Of a stretch of DNA of 64,000 nt, positions 22,031 through 35,289 are shown piece after piece. The DNA comes from Gnetum montanum (taxonomy: Eukaryota > Streptophyta > Gnetopsida > Gnetales > Gnetaceae): contig MNCI01002319.1 in assembly GCA_015680685.1 (NCBI GenBank), positions 1 to 64,000 of the forward strand, in the 5' to 3' direction. Position numbers and translations under genes: made by a program. The notes beneath the pieces were generated by a model. That model saw nothing but the letters and a program-made list of their open reading frames with translations. It was not told where the DNA came from and did not search any database. Position 1 is the first letter of the stretch, and every line of letters starts with the position of its first letter.

Positions 22031-24839
22031 TATTGGAATGCATTAAACATGATTTGTAGCATAGGCAATTGATATGGTGGCTAGTACTTCATGATTAATC
22101 GTCATGTTGTAGTTAGTATTAGGTTTGGTTTTAGAATGGTGGTGAGAAGCTAGAACCAAGAAACTTATAGGATTTTTCACAGCTACTAAGGAAGATTGGG
22201 CTAGAAAGATATTATTTAAATAAAATATAAAATATGCAAAAATGTACAATGCTACATAGATAAATCTCTAAGGATGCCAAAAGAATTGGACAGGCAAAAG
22301 AGTAGACATTCATAAAAAATTATAGGCAAATAGGAGCAAGAAAATGTAGCATAAGTAAAATGTTGTCAAAAATAGTAATAATAACCCCATGTATATTAAA
22401 TTTGACTTTTTCACTAATAAATATAGAATGCATCCTATTACCCAAGACAAAAAGTAATTAGAAACAATTGTAAGGAAGAAATAGTTGAATTGAACACATG
22501 ATCTATAAATATGAAAATTGAAATTAAACATAATTATCCATCCAAAAGGCATTGGGCTCTAACGTTGCATAATTGAAAAATTTGAATAAAATTAATTAAA
22601 CTAATAATGTAATGAATTCCAAGCTAAAATAGCCTTCACTAAAGATCGGTAGAAAATAGTATAAAATGCAACACAATTCGAATATATAATTTTAGTTGAA
22701 CATTACAGCATAGAATTAAAAGCAAATGAAATCATAAATCTAATGCACTAATAAATAGAACATAATTATTAATTATCATCTTTCCCCTCTACTTCATCCT
22801 TATCACTACTAACATAATCACCTAAAATATCATAGAAAACCAAGGGAATCAATTCTAAGATAAAGTAGGATAAACCAAAAAATAGAAATACTTCATTATG
22901 GGTTTGGTTATAGGTGTCAAGTAGCTTGATATTCATGCACATGGGTAGCTACAAACAAATGTTAGCCAAACCAAACCAAACATCAAATCTAAATCAAAAA
23001 TCATACTAATGACAAATCAATAGTTAGATATAATTTGAGAATTCCATTAAATCAATGAAATATTGATGATTGTGATTCTAAGACCCATATGTCTCATATA
23101 AATTGATGAATTTGAAACCCATATATAATTAAATGGTTGGCCAAATCAAACTAAAATCCAACATCCAACATCCAACCAAATAAATCCCTAGGTGGTGGGG
23201 AGACAAATATAACCATCCATCAAAAACAACTAATTTAAACCAAAGACTAGTGAGTCTAAATCTTATAAAAAATATAAAGAGGTGAATCTAAAATCAACAT
23301 TGAGTTGAATGAATGATGAGTGCTAGTCTCACATGTCAAATTAACAAGTCTAAGAAATTGGTTGGAATTGTTGTAAAAACTAAGGGGTTGAAGTGCTAAA
23401 TAGAGGTCTAAGCTTCTCTGTGACTTTAGAAGAATGTCTAGAAAACATTAAAGTATTGCAAGAAGGATTCTCATGATGATTCTAGGCTTTTACAACTTCC
23501 ACAAATCTAGTAGTTCCCACTTTCAAGTTTTTAGATGTTCCGGTAGCCCTAAAATGATGTTTTTGGCTATTTTCAAAATTTTCCATTGCTCAAAGTTTGA
23601 GAAACACTTTTAAAAAATTTTCTTTGCTTATTGCAAAAACTAAAAAAATTAATATAAATTATTTATCATGACCTTGCAACCACATTGTGATGGACTAAAA
23701 ATGACACCTTGTAATCTGCATTGATATGCTAAGCATTTTTTCTTTTGGGCCGTTGACATTCGGTATCAGTGGTCAAAAATAAAAACTAGCTTGAAATGCT
23801 AGTTCTATAGCTACAAGTGCCAAATCCTAAGCAAGCTCACAAATTAACAAAGGAATCTAAGGGAGATTTGAAATAAGATCTAGATCTCTCTTAGATTTGA
23901 AATAAAAGAGATCTAAGAGATATTGTAGATCTAGATCTAGATCTCTTTTCAATCTAGTAGAACTTTCCTTTCTAGCTTTATCTCCCAAATGGTAGTAAGG
24001 CAAGGCAAAAGGATGCTCTTTCATGGAATCAAGGTCAAGCTTATATTCTAACCATGGTTTGGTAGTGTCAAGTAAGAAAGCTCTCATGTGCAAAACTAAA
24101 TTTTAAAAAAATTCTAAATTCAAAAATATTTTTAAATTCTTTTTCCTCACATGGACTATAGCTTGTACTAACGTTAGGGATATCTTCTATGAGTGAGTTA
24201 ATAACCAAATCTAATCCTAAGGTAATAGCTATGTCTAAGCCTAGTCTAATGAGGAACTCTAACGTTAAAAAGCAAAGTTAATGAAAGGCTAACCCAAGAC
24301 ATTTTAAAACATAAGCTAAAGAAAAAATATTTCAAAATTAAAAGTAAAATATTTAAAATATATTACAAAAAACATAAATTATCCAACTAAATCATACCAA
24401 ACCAAAGTAGTACCCCATGTGCCAATGGCCCACCTAGTGCCTAATACTTGCTAACTCAAAAATCTAACAAAAGGATTAGTGCACATGTGTCAACTTAAAA
24501 GGTAATACAAAATACCAAAAATATTAATAAGTACTAAAATATAAAAATATAAAATAAATACAAAAGTACCACTACATGAAGAAAGTATTAAAATTAATAA
24601 AACTAAAATAAATAAAATGTAAAATAAACCTTATAATATATTAAAAGTAAAATCTTAATAAAAAGGAACATAACAAGCACATAGCTTGTAATGCATAATC
24701 AATATAAGAGAGGAGATATCAAGCATATACATAGACTAGCAAACAAGGCATCAAAGGTTTAAATCACAAACATAGCAAGCGGTAAGGGGTGTCTAGAGCA
24801 AGGTGTTATGGTATTGATTCTAGCCATAATATAATCCAA
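22031..24839. other. AT-rich stretch, no recognised gene
   Basis: No coding domain. Short ORFs here (for example 22310-22552 minus, very hydrophobic) are what AT-rich DNA gives by chance. A primer-site-like CATTCGGTATCAGTGG at 23756-23771 follows TTGACA and may mark a worn LTR end. An AGATCT-rich palindromic patch is at 23874-23951. The part near 24600-24830, read on the minus strand, resembles the start of the F LTR and may be the second LTR of F-right. Confidence 0.45.
23874..23951. repeat. AGATCT-rich palindromic patch
   Basis: Several AGATCT or AGATCTAGATCT words in under 80 bp. AAGAGATCTAAGAGA is flanked on both sides by near-inverted partners, so the strand can fold into hairpins. Confidence 0.6.
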
Positions 24840-26870
24840 TTGTTGAAAATTAATATTACATGAGGGTTTTACCTAACATTGGACATTGTCATACATGAGG
24901 GTTGGCATAGATAGGTAAGGTATTAAACCAAACAATCATTGATGGCTAGTTAGGTTGGTATCAATATGATAGTTCTTTCAAAATTTTGATGTAGAAAAGT
25001 AACTATCAAATCTATGGGTAGGCAAATCATGATTAATGTTAGATTAACATATTAATAGTATTATTAATGATTTTATTAATGGTTATGTTAACAGTTATGC
25101 TTTGATTACTTGATTATTGTTGTTGGTTCCAATAATGTATTTGTAGTATGGACCCCATCTTCTAGCTCGTTCCATGTGGCACCAAGGTGATTTCCTCTAC
25201 TATGAAGGTGTTCTAACTCTCTCTACATGTGTTTCATGTAGATCTTAGTTAGAAGTCTCAGATGGAGGTTCTCGATGATGTTGTTGATACTAAGATTTTA
25301 GTGTGCTACAAGAGCATCAATGATTAAGGATGCTTTGAAAATAATGGATTCAAGCATTGTTGTATTTTTAGAGCCATGCATCTTGTACTATAAGGATTTA
25401 CTTATAAGATGTTGGAATAATATTGCATGGATTTTGGTTAAGTGATTTATTCTTTACATTTGTTCAAGCATGGTTATTAGGTTGCAAGTTTCATACTTAG
25501 TGATTTAAGGTTATCCACTAATTTAATTTTGAATTTTTAAGTTTTTCATATGGAATTTATTGAATTTAATCATGACCCTTAAGTGATTTTATAAATCTAT
25601 CTAGATCAATTTCGACATGTGACAATATCCCTAGTTTTCAACATGTCAAATGCATCCATACATGGTTGAGATGTCTACTAGTTGCTATCAAATAAAGATG
25701 TCATTTCCATTATGTACTACTACCATTGCACCATTCTTGAAAATGTGAAGAAGTTCTATGGTGATTCACAAAGATGCCATTTCCAATGTCATTGGAAGAG
25801 AAGGTGTCGCAAGAGAATGATGTGTGAAACACAATGTGAAATTTGTTGAAATAACAAATTAAAAATTAATAATAAAAAAATAGGGTTAGATCAACAACAC
25901 TACAATATGATTAGATCATCAATGAAAAATATAACAAAGGAAAGCATGTAGAAGAAGGTAAGTTGCTTATCAAAATTGAGATCGAGAAATTGCTAAGTGA
26001 TCTGTAAAGCAAAACCATGAGTATGAAAATGAAAGAGAGAACAATGCACAATTAATTCCAAGAGAGCTAATGTTGCCAAGTATTTATAGGTACAAATCCA
26101 AGATTAGGAAATTCCAAGAATAATAATTAACTAATCTATTTTCTAAAATTAGGTAACATGTATTCATCAAAAGGTTCAATGATCCACCAATGGGTTAAGT
26201 GACTAAGATAACAGAAGAATAAGCCCACATGCCCAAGAATAGGTTATAAGATAAAATAGAAGAATAATGAGAATAAATCCAAAAAATCTATTTAACATGT
26301 ATCATAATAATACTGATACATTATTCCAATACATAATAACCTAAAAATATAAATTAAATAAATATAATAAATATTAATAAAATACCAGTAATGAACCACC
26401 ATCATCTTCCCAACCCATCCTTGGTATAAGAACCACTATCAATGTTAAGAAATAATAATCAAGAAAATAAATACAGAAAAATGTTATTTTCAAATATGAA
26501 ATAAGAGCAAGGTCAAAGGTCCAAACCTTAAGAAACATGAGACATAATAAAACATGTCTACTTACCAAGAGATTTAAGAGTTAAGCCTTACAAATACATA
26601 AGGGGTTACTCGAAGATACATTACACACATGATTATAGGCATATACATCATGATGTATTAATCATAAAATACCAATTCAAGTAAACAAGGGATGAAAGGT
26701 TTAAACCTCAAGATGTACACTCATGAACATAGCCTATGGGAGACATTAGAATACACTAGCATGAACCACTACTAAAATACAATATATTAAATATACCTTT
26801 ATGATTAAGAGCTAAATATAAAAAATAAATAACATCAAAGATCCTAGGTTTGAAACACTAAGGTGTTACA
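24840..26870 (-). mobile_element. F-right: LTR plus short internal region, minus strand
   Basis: On the minus strand the LTR starts at 26870 with TGTAACACC, a common plant gypsy LTR start, and runs to about 25634 (...GATATTGTCACA). A TATAAATA motif lies near 26085. The internal region (25633-24840) matches 14590-15200. Near 24830 a sequence resembling the LTR start recurs, which would make the internal region only about 0.8 kb, as in small non-autonomous LTR elements. No protein domain is visible. Confidence 0.55.
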
Positions 26871-28297
26871 CGAATGCATACCTTCCAAATTTTTGATATC
26901 ACATTTTGGTTTATTGATTTACACCTGAGAGGCCTCATATCAATAATTGACATTCTTTACATCAATTTGTAAATTAGAAAAGGGGTATATCAATATACAT
27001 AAAAATAAGAAACAAAGATATTATTAATAAGTAAGGGATGACCAAGACATGAAGTCCATTTTTCTCTAATATTAAGATAATAGATTTCTTTCGATGTTAG
27101 GAAAATAGTATAAATACTTTAATTTTCTTAATAACTTCTTAGATGACTTGCACTTCTTTGGATAATCGTTGTTGATCAGATATGAAAGAAAACCTCCTCC
27201 TCTCAAATGTGACTAATCCTTAGCAAAATCACATTTGTTGCTAAATCAAGAAAAAAGATTTGTTCTAGTTGAGCACTAGAAGCCCTCTTCTCCACTTGAT
27301 CTTGTGGAAGGAAATATCATGAAGCTACTTCTTTAAAGCATGCACTAACCAACATAAGAACACTATAGGATTACCGATCAAGGTAGTATCTATTGGTTTG
27401 ATGATAGCCTTTAGTAGACTAAGAGGTTAAAGCAAACTATTAAGAAAAATTATCACCTAAGTACTTATAAGTGAAGAACTTTGATACCCTTGAATTAGCA
27501 TGGAAGATACAAAAATTTTTTGAGAAGAAGAACCTCTAGAAGTTTACACCTATTTGAGTTCATTGGAGTTTCCTCTCCAAATTACCCCTTAACTATAGAT
27601 TCTCCTATAAGAACTATAATCCATGAGAAGCCTAAAGAAGTAGTACAATGGTAAGCAATTAATTAAATAAGCAGTCTTATAAATAAATAAATAAATATGT
27701 AGAAAGTACCTCATTTCAGGTGGGATATTTCCCTTTGACTAGTCTATGATTGAATTTTCTCATATGGTGATGAGTTTTTCATACTGGACATACTAGATCA
27801 ATTTTTCTTACTAGAGTCACCTAGCTGAAGGTGCTAACACAAATATGATAATAAATAAATAAATACATACATACAAACATGTATATAAAATAAAAATATT
27901 AACCATGAGAAAAGATAGAATTGTATCTTTGAGAGTGGTTGTGAGTCTTTAGAATCAAAATTAGTATTCATAGTTGGTTGCATTAAAACATGACCTTTAG
28001 CAGATATAATTATGAATTGGGAATTGTCTTGAACAAACTTAGTCATAGGTTATGGGGGTGTTACTAATAAATATGATAAAAATAAATATACATGATTAAA
28101 AAAAAATCATCAAGCTAGTAGTATTTGAAGTAAAATATAAGAGAAGCATTGAGTTCACAATTAAATCGTAGCGATAACAATGGCTAGAAAAGTTGATGAG
28201 AATGTGGTGCTATGAATAGAATATAATAGATATTTAAAATACATTAAGATATTAATTAGGATTACTTCCTAGATAGTTTCAAGTTAGATATAATTAA
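26871..28297. other. AT-rich stretch, no recognised gene
   Basis: No coherent frame on either strand. A short ORF at 27834-28046 (minus) has no motif. The right edge is the ATTAA target duplication of G1 (28293-28297). Confidence 0.5.
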
Positions 28298-29161
28298 TGA
28301 TGAGTCATGATTTTGTTAGCTCTGATATCGGATACACGATATTAGGTCCCAAGAAATGATGTTAAATATCCGATATCATCTCTTCTGTGCTAGCCTATAA
28401 ATACAACACTTGGGTGCATGGTTGGGACATAGTTGAGTTTTAGATTTGAGATAGCTTTTTCATAACTTTGCAATTTCAAGTTTTGTTGTTCCTAGTGCAT
28501 GCTCGTAGTGAGATGTTTGTGATTGTACAACATCCTTATTCGAGTGTGATGTACTTGGACACATTACATTATCAAAAATAAAGATCAAGATTACTTCCAT
28601 CATTTTAGCATGAACTTAGATTGGTTATTGCTTTTAATTATTTAATTGTTTAATTATTTTTTGTTTTCCTTAGTTAATGTTTCCATTTATTGCTCTTTAC
28701 AATTCCTATCATTAAGCAGAATGAGTATGACTAATTGTGAGTGCTTAAGTGTAATTACTTGGTAAGCCAATAGTGTATCATTTGGTGAGCCTAGTGATGT
28801 ACACTTGGTAATCCTAGTAGTACTTACACAAAGTCCAAGGCATGTGTGAACAATTAGGAACAAATACTCATCTCACATAGGCTAGTTTAGATTTTACTTT
28901 TCATTGTTAATTAGCTTAATTAATTTATTTCTTAATGTCATTATGAGTAGCATAGGGCTAGACTACATCAATCATATGTATCACTTTGGACTAAACCATA
29001 CGTGACAAAGCTGCCACTAGTCCAAGTGGGAAGACAATGAACTGTGATCAAAGCATAACGATTTAGGTGCACAACTAGTCCCATCCATAGAATTCAACTA
29101 GATTATGTGTGAATGCTTGTGATTTATATGGTTGGGTGTAGGGGTACCTTGTCACTCATCA
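28298..29161 (+). repeat. 5' LTR of G1
   Basis: Starts TGATGAGTCATGATTTTG and ends GTCACTCATCA. The U3 has spaced GATATC/GATATT words at 28324-28376, then TATAAATA at 28396-28403. It is followed by a worn primer site. Confidence 0.85.
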
Positions 29162-29162
29162 T

Positions 29163-29180
29163 TAGCATCGTTATCGAGGA
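29163..29180 (+). other. Worn tRNA-Asp primer-binding site of G1
   Basis: TAGCATCGTTATCGAGGA against the expected TGGCGCCGTTGTCGGGGA: every difference is a G-to-A or C-to-T transition. Confidence 0.75.
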
Positions 29181-29291
29181 TGGTGCTAGCCATCTAGATT
29201 AGTTATATCATACATGATTTTTGTAAATGCATTAACGACATATCTTTCAGAAAATATTAAATCACACACACCTTAAACCAACAATAATGTC

Positions 29292-31420
29292 TCTTTCACA
29301 AGGATGTGATAATGCACTTTATAGCAAAAGAACTCATTAGAGAACTAACGAGGTATATGATGAAGAAAACTAGAGTGACCAACCTCATGTAGGGGTTTCA
29401 TATGTTCATGACCACCTTGATGACACTCGAGGACCACATTCACCTAAGGAAAACAACCTTAGAGGCGATGAAGTAAGTCTTAGACCAAGGGAGGCCTCAA
29501 GGCTTAGGATCTCCTCTAAACCTAGATAAGATAAATTAAGGGGCCCTGGGGAATACTATAGGAGCCATGGAAATCCTCCTAGTTTTTCACTTTCCTCTTC
29601 CTCTTCCATGTCTATTTTTGATGAAGATGAATGTTGATATAGAGACCAAGCTCATCATTGGGGTCTAAATAAAAATAGAAATCAAACCCACAAGAAAACT
29701 CAAATACATCAACATGAACATAGGTAAAATTGTCATAATCAAATGAATAGAAATAAAAATTTTCATCACAACATGTTTGATGACGATGAACCTTTGCTGG
29801 CCACTAGAAGCCTAATGTGGATCATAGAGGTGGTTAAGATATCCCATAGGCATTGCAAGGAAATTTTCATACCCAAGCTTGATATAAATAATATTCCTAA
29901 ATTAGTAGGAGGCTACAATTTGGATCCACAACATCATGTACAAGCCTTCCAAGATGCCTATGCCTTTAACAACATTAAAAGTGGGTGGCAAAAGCTTAAG
30001 CTCTTTCCCAATTCACTAGTTGGTAGAGCTAAAGTGTGGTATAGATGATTGAAACCAAATTTAATTCGATGATGGTCCATAATGTTGGAACTTTTCAACA
30101 AGAAATACCAAACCTATGCAAGGATGTCCAACCTGAGGGGACAGATCCAAGGATGGAAGCAAGAACAACATGAANTTGCATCACCTTATCAAGAGCAGTC
30201 TCTTTCTCCTTATCATAGATATGGACTTGCTTCTTTTAAAGGGTTGGGTCCCAGTCATATTTCCCTACATTCTCCCATTTTCATATCTCTCCTTATTCTT
30301 AGGCCACATGCTCAATTAGCTCTTGGATCTGATGAGTTCATAGCTCATATAATTGTCCTGGGGCATACATCCCAAGGGTCTCCCTTGTTTCATTATGAAG
30401 CCCATCTATGATGTCAAAAAGTTGCCTTTCCTTGGAGAAACCATGGCCTAGGCATCTATTCAATAAGGAATAATATCTATCTGAGGCCATGTCCAAGGNG
30501 ACCATCTAAAGGGCCACTGTCCAGTCATGTCACATCAATATGATTATTGGGCTTTTGCATTAAACCCCAAATTTATATAGAAGCACGTGCCTAGGAGATT
30601 TCCTTTTCCACAGGGTAATTATAGATAGTCTTACAACTAATCATACTATTTGAGTGGGACTTATTACTAGCCTCAACACTATTGTCAGCTGTAGTGGCAA
30701 AACCCACAATCATGGGGAAAGCTACCATCAAACCAGTCTAATCCTTCTTATCAGCTGAAACCACATGGATATTATGTTCAACCCCTATTTCTCCAACTAG
30801 TTCTACATCCTCTACTTCAAATTGCTACTATCACTCTCCTGAGTACCATCAACCCATGACATCCCTTGAAGGATCACCACCTCATGCCTCTTACCATCCA
30901 TCCTACCCTCAATATTCTCATACTCCACCTCATCACATGCCATTGTGAGTGACACAGGAATATTTGACACCACAATATCAACAAACAAATGCCACTTGTG
31001 TTGTGAATGTGCATAGAGACATTGATACTAGTAGGTCCCCACCATTGACTTGAAAATGTCCTTTCTTTAGGATAGGCCCTAGGTGAAAGCGTAATGCTCA
31101 TGAACCTACCACATCATCTGAACCATCACAAGGCCAATATGGTGTAGCATCCCCCTTTTCACAACCATCATCCTCTGATCTTATGTAAGGGCCACCATCC
31201 ACTATTACTCCAACATCCAATAGAAATAATGAATCTAGTAGTGTGGAGAGACAAATAAATCCATGCATACCATATCATGATCAAGGGTGCAATCATGGGC
31301 CAAACATCTACAACATTAACATAACTCATACCCTAACCTTGTTAAACAACCAAGTGTGTGAACAATAGCTTATCTACACAGTTGCCACTACACCAAGAGA
31401 TACCTAGTGGCTTGAAAATG
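29292..31420 (+). pseudogene. gag of G1, with a mis-oriented contig inside
   Basis: ATG at 29292 (MSLSQGCDNALYS). Capsid region 29743-30174 includes DDDEPLLATRS, NNIPKLVGGYNLDPQHH and KLFPNSLVGRAKVWYR. The frame stops at a single N (30175) after KQEQHE. The next piece, 30176-30498, holds the following gag segment (LDMASDRYYSLLNRCLGHGF) on the opposite strand, bounded by another N at 30499. After that the plus-strand frame resumes as the His/Pro/Ser-rich C-terminal gag (30840-31400). In-frame stops throughout. The zinc knuckle is not visible. Confidence 0.75.
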
Positions 31421-32566
31421 AAAGGTTAATAATGTTTTATACATGCATGAAGCCTGCTTATTCACTTATTAATTCTTGCCATGACAAAAAATTTAGTCAT
31501 GGGGAAAACCCTCCATTCTAACATCTAGAATTAATAGGTGTTTATCTTTTTATTTTATAACTTTTCGTCATTTTCTTATTTCTTGATATAATTTTTCCTA
31601 CCCTTTTCAACTTTTTCCATTTTTTGTTTTCATTTTCTTTGTTAGTAATCTCGCTTGTAAATAAAAAAATCATGTAAACCATTGAGGAAAGGTTTTCTCT
31701 CTGTTGTTAAGTCATGAGGGATTGATTGTTCAGACAATGAGACCATGTCATCCATCCACTCATTCCATTAATAAGAGGTTCTTACCCTAGTTATAATGAT
31801 ATTCTTTTCCATCATCAAAACTAAAAATAAATTCATAATCATTGTGATTGGATAGAAAAGTGAAGAACTAAGGGGGAATGTGAAGGATGTGACATCAAGG
31901 GGATTTATGGATTCTCTTTGGCAACTTCTATATGTTCTATCATGTTGCTTAGGTTGTAACTATATCCTTGTATATCTAACAAATAATTGTAATAAGAGTA
32001 CAATAAAAAGGCATTGAATAAATTTATGATGATCCCACTAGAAAGAGATGTGCCCATGCCTAAAGGTTGGTGGCTTCTCATAATACTTCCATAAAAAAGT
32101 GGTGCCATTAATAAACTCCTCCCTTGGACAAAATGCCAAGTGATGCTACTCCTTGCAACTATGGTAGTCTTATGATTGTCTACAGAAATGATGAAACAAT
32201 GCAATGTCACTACAATGTGGTTTGGACTTGGTTTAAATATTGGAAAGAAGGGCTAATGGTTACTTAACCATTAATAACACACAAGGATTCATTATGCCTT
32301 TGGTATGCATCCCAATTCTTGCAATACCTTCTACAGTCCATCTCATCTCACTATCTATATGATCCTACCTTGTGGTTTTGTGTCACATAGAGTTATTTTC
32401 TCAAATTGGTGGTTTTAACATGTGTGTTTTGTTTCATAGGTATGCATTATATTTAACCCATTTGGTGCCTACGGACATTTTTGGGTATGGTTACATAAAG
32501 GCATTATGGGCTAGAGTCTGTCTTGGGGAGGAATCACTTGTGTAATTTTTGTAACTTATACATGTT
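31421..32566 (+). other. Post-integrase-type non-coding block of G1
   Basis: Follows gag directly. TTTAGTCATGGGGAAAACCCTCC (31491) matches the internal polypurine-like motif that follows integrase in A and E2, and the T-rich stretch at 31545-31640 matches the block after it. No pol motif lies between gag and this point. 31870-32560 holds no recognisable feature. ATGTT at 32562-32566 is the left target duplication of E1. Confidence 0.5.
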
Positions 32567-33405
32567 TGATGAGTGGCGAGGTACCCCTACACTCAACCAT
32601 ATGAATACGAGCGTTACATGCGTGATCTGGTCGAACTCCGCAGACGGACTAGTTGTGGCACCTAGATAGTTAGCCTTAGGTCGCAGTTCGCTGTCTTTCC
32701 ACCTGGACTAGTATTAGCTTTGTCATGTATGGTTTAGTCTAGAGTGAGGTGTATGATGTGGTTTCTAATCTAATGCTACTCCTAAAGGCAATGGAAAATA
32801 ATGCTCACTAAGCTAAGAGAGAAAGGGTAAGAGAGAATCTAAGCTAGCCTAAGTGTGATGAGCATCCATTCCTTGACCATCCGTACACATCCTGAACTTC
32901 GTGCATGACTACCATTGGGATTACCAAGTGCATGACCTAAGTACGCTGTTGGGTTACCAAGTAGTCACACTTAAATTCTCGTGATCAAGTCGTACTCATT
33001 CCACGTTACTAGGAGATAAGGGTGAAGAGAGATTAATTATCTAAGAAATCATTTAAACATTTAACAGTAATTGAATCCTATTTAGCTTAGTCCACATGTT
33101 GCAAGGTTTATTAGAAAGTTCATCTTTATTACTGAACACAATGTGTACTCAGGTACAAATTGCTCGAATAAAGATCCATTCACTTTGAGACTCCTACTGC
33201 GGGCACATGGAAATTATTCTAACTCTAGAATGGAAAAACTACAAGAATTTAGCTAAGGGTCTAACTCTAGATGAGGAAACAAGGGAAAGCCACCTATTAT
33301 TTATAGACAAGGTGACGGGCTGCAATATTGTGTACGCGATATCGAAGGGGCCAACACGATATCACAGACGCGATATTGCGGCCTATGCGATATCGCATCC
33401 CATCA
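32567..33405 (-). repeat. 3' LTR of E1
   Basis: 839 bp, TGATGAGTGG...CCCATCA. The U3 end (33320-33400) has GATATC/GATATT at 33338, 33358, 33372 and 33389 plus CAATATTG at 33323. A TATA-like TATTTATA (minus TATAAATA) lies just inside, near 33297-33304. Confidence 0.85.
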
Positions 33406-33422
33406 TACCCCATGACTAAATA
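33406..33422 (-). other. 3' polypurine tract of E1
   Basis: The minus strand reads ATTTAGTCATGGGGTA directly before the LTR start TGATGGGATG. The CTCGAGGACAAG motif lies about 15 bases upstream. Confidence 0.75.
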
Positions 33423-35280
33423 AAAACTTGTCCTCGAGTTCCTTACAAAATATTGGGAAGGTATGGGATTATTGACTTGAATGGAACTAATGGTGAATGG
33501 GATGACATGTGAACGGATCATCATTACAATACATGACAAAATCTAGTATTCATGACAACAAGAGTGAACACTATACATAATTGACATCTAGCCTTATTTG
33601 GCAGTTGAGAGAGAAGAGAGAAGAGAGAGAGAAAAGAAGAAGTCTGTTGCTACCAACGCCAAGATTGTGTCTTTCGTTGTCCATCCATAAGTGCACCATC
33701 AATCTTGTTCCTTGCATAACTGCTTTAGCACTAGTCCATTCCAAGTGTTCCCTTCAGATCCAATCTGTTGTTGTATGATTACCATCTGCACATACAACAC
33801 AGTTCTTATGTTAGCAAGGGTAAATGAATCATAATGAAATTGATACCTTGTTTTGATGTAAGGTCCATTGGATGAGTTATGATATGGCTGATACGGATCT
33901 GGAGATATAATATTGGTGACTACCCAAGGTGTAGGGGTTAGGAGAAAATCAAAAAAATTGGACCAGGACCCCCATGACTGAGAGTGAACCTCTGGTAGCA
34001 ATAGAATGGAAAAAGATAAGGAATAAGAAAGATGGAGAAAAAGAAATGACGATCATGCCAATCAAATGGATGTCAAAGATGGAAATGAACAAAATAAATG
34101 GTGATTGCGGAAATGTTTAAGGCAAAGAAATTAATGGATGCACCAAATAGGAATGCCAGTGGGTCCTACCCAAAGTAGGCTCATGCCCTTAATGCCCTAA
34201 CAATCTCACATTCAAAAAGTCCATAGGCTCTAGAAATGTCATTTAGAAGCAAGAATTAAAGTCTTAACCACAAGATTTTACTGAAAAGAAAACAATGCAT
34301 CAACAAAAATATAGACTACTGATACAACTGGCAATGAGGTGAACAATGGAGAGAAAGATGGAGAGAAGAGAATGGAATGGAATCCCAAGAACAAGGTGGT
34401 GTACAACCCCTTGTGTATTAATGGTTAATGTGACTTAGTAGATCTCATTCCAAATCCAGCCTCAAATAATCCACATCCAATGACTTCACATTAATACATT
34501 TAGCCAATCCATCCACTTGAAGTAACAAGAATGTCTTCACCAAAGAGCCACCACTATTCCAACGAAACGAAGGGGGAGAGAGTAGGAAGCGAGAAGGGCC
34601 TTAGTTAGAGGGAACATGTTTATTTTAGTTCCATAAATAGTGCTTGTAGCCCAAATGATTATTTCGTCTAAGGGGCGTGCTTTGAATTCTCACTATTTAT
34701 TTTTATTTATTTTTTGTTTATGCGTGAGAACCACACCATGCAAAGACTCATTATTTTTATTAGCCCAGCTTCCCGATATTGGAGCAATGTTGGAATGGGA
34801 AGGAAAACTCAAGAAAAAAACATCCAAGCACCCAAGAGAATGGCCAACAAAAATGCATCAAATCCCCTTGAAGTCACACCCTTTTCAATCCTTGAGTTCT
34901 TCCTTAGTTTGAGAAATGCCTAGTCACCAATTCATTCATAGTTCTTATTATTTAGAAAGGGACTATACATTTCCAAGCCAAAAGAGACCATAGAATTTTA
35001 TGGACGCATGGATGATGCGGACTCATTAATATCAACATTATAACTTAATGGTAAAAACCAAAAATTAGCAACCCATAGAATACAGTTCATACCATCTCTA
35101 GGAGCACTTATTAGGTGATGAACCTAACAAAATAAGTGAACACACAAATAAACAAAAAAGTATGAGTGATGTTGTAAAACAAAAAAGAAGAAAAGTTAAA
35201 GAAATTTGTAAAACAAAAATGTGTAAAATAAAAAGTTGTAAAATTAAAGAAAATGAAAAGTATTTATTAATCCTGCTTGC
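33423..35280 (-). other. 3' region of E1: remnant accessory exon and non-coding block
   Basis: On the minus strand the conserved block with GAACCACACCATGCAAAGAC (34728-34747, plus strand) and a polypurine-like motif (33968-33983) are followed by TTGTATGTGCAG then ATGG at 33785. The frame from this ATG gives only about 30 codons (MVIIQQQIGSEGNTW...). It then runs through a CT-rich stretch (33606-33640) homologous in position to the large GA array in E2. The long aORF of A and G1 is absent. Confidence 0.55.
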
Positions 35281-35289
35281 TATTAGAAT

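Noticed and set aside
22310-22552. Very hydrophobic 80-residue ORF that could suggest a membrane protein
   Set aside because: T-rich codons in AT-rich DNA give hydrophobic chance ORFs; no start context, neighbours or family support.
23756-23771. Primer-binding-site-like CATTCGGTATCAGTGG
   Set aside because: Resembles a tRNA-Met primer site but no LTR pair or internal domains could be placed around it.
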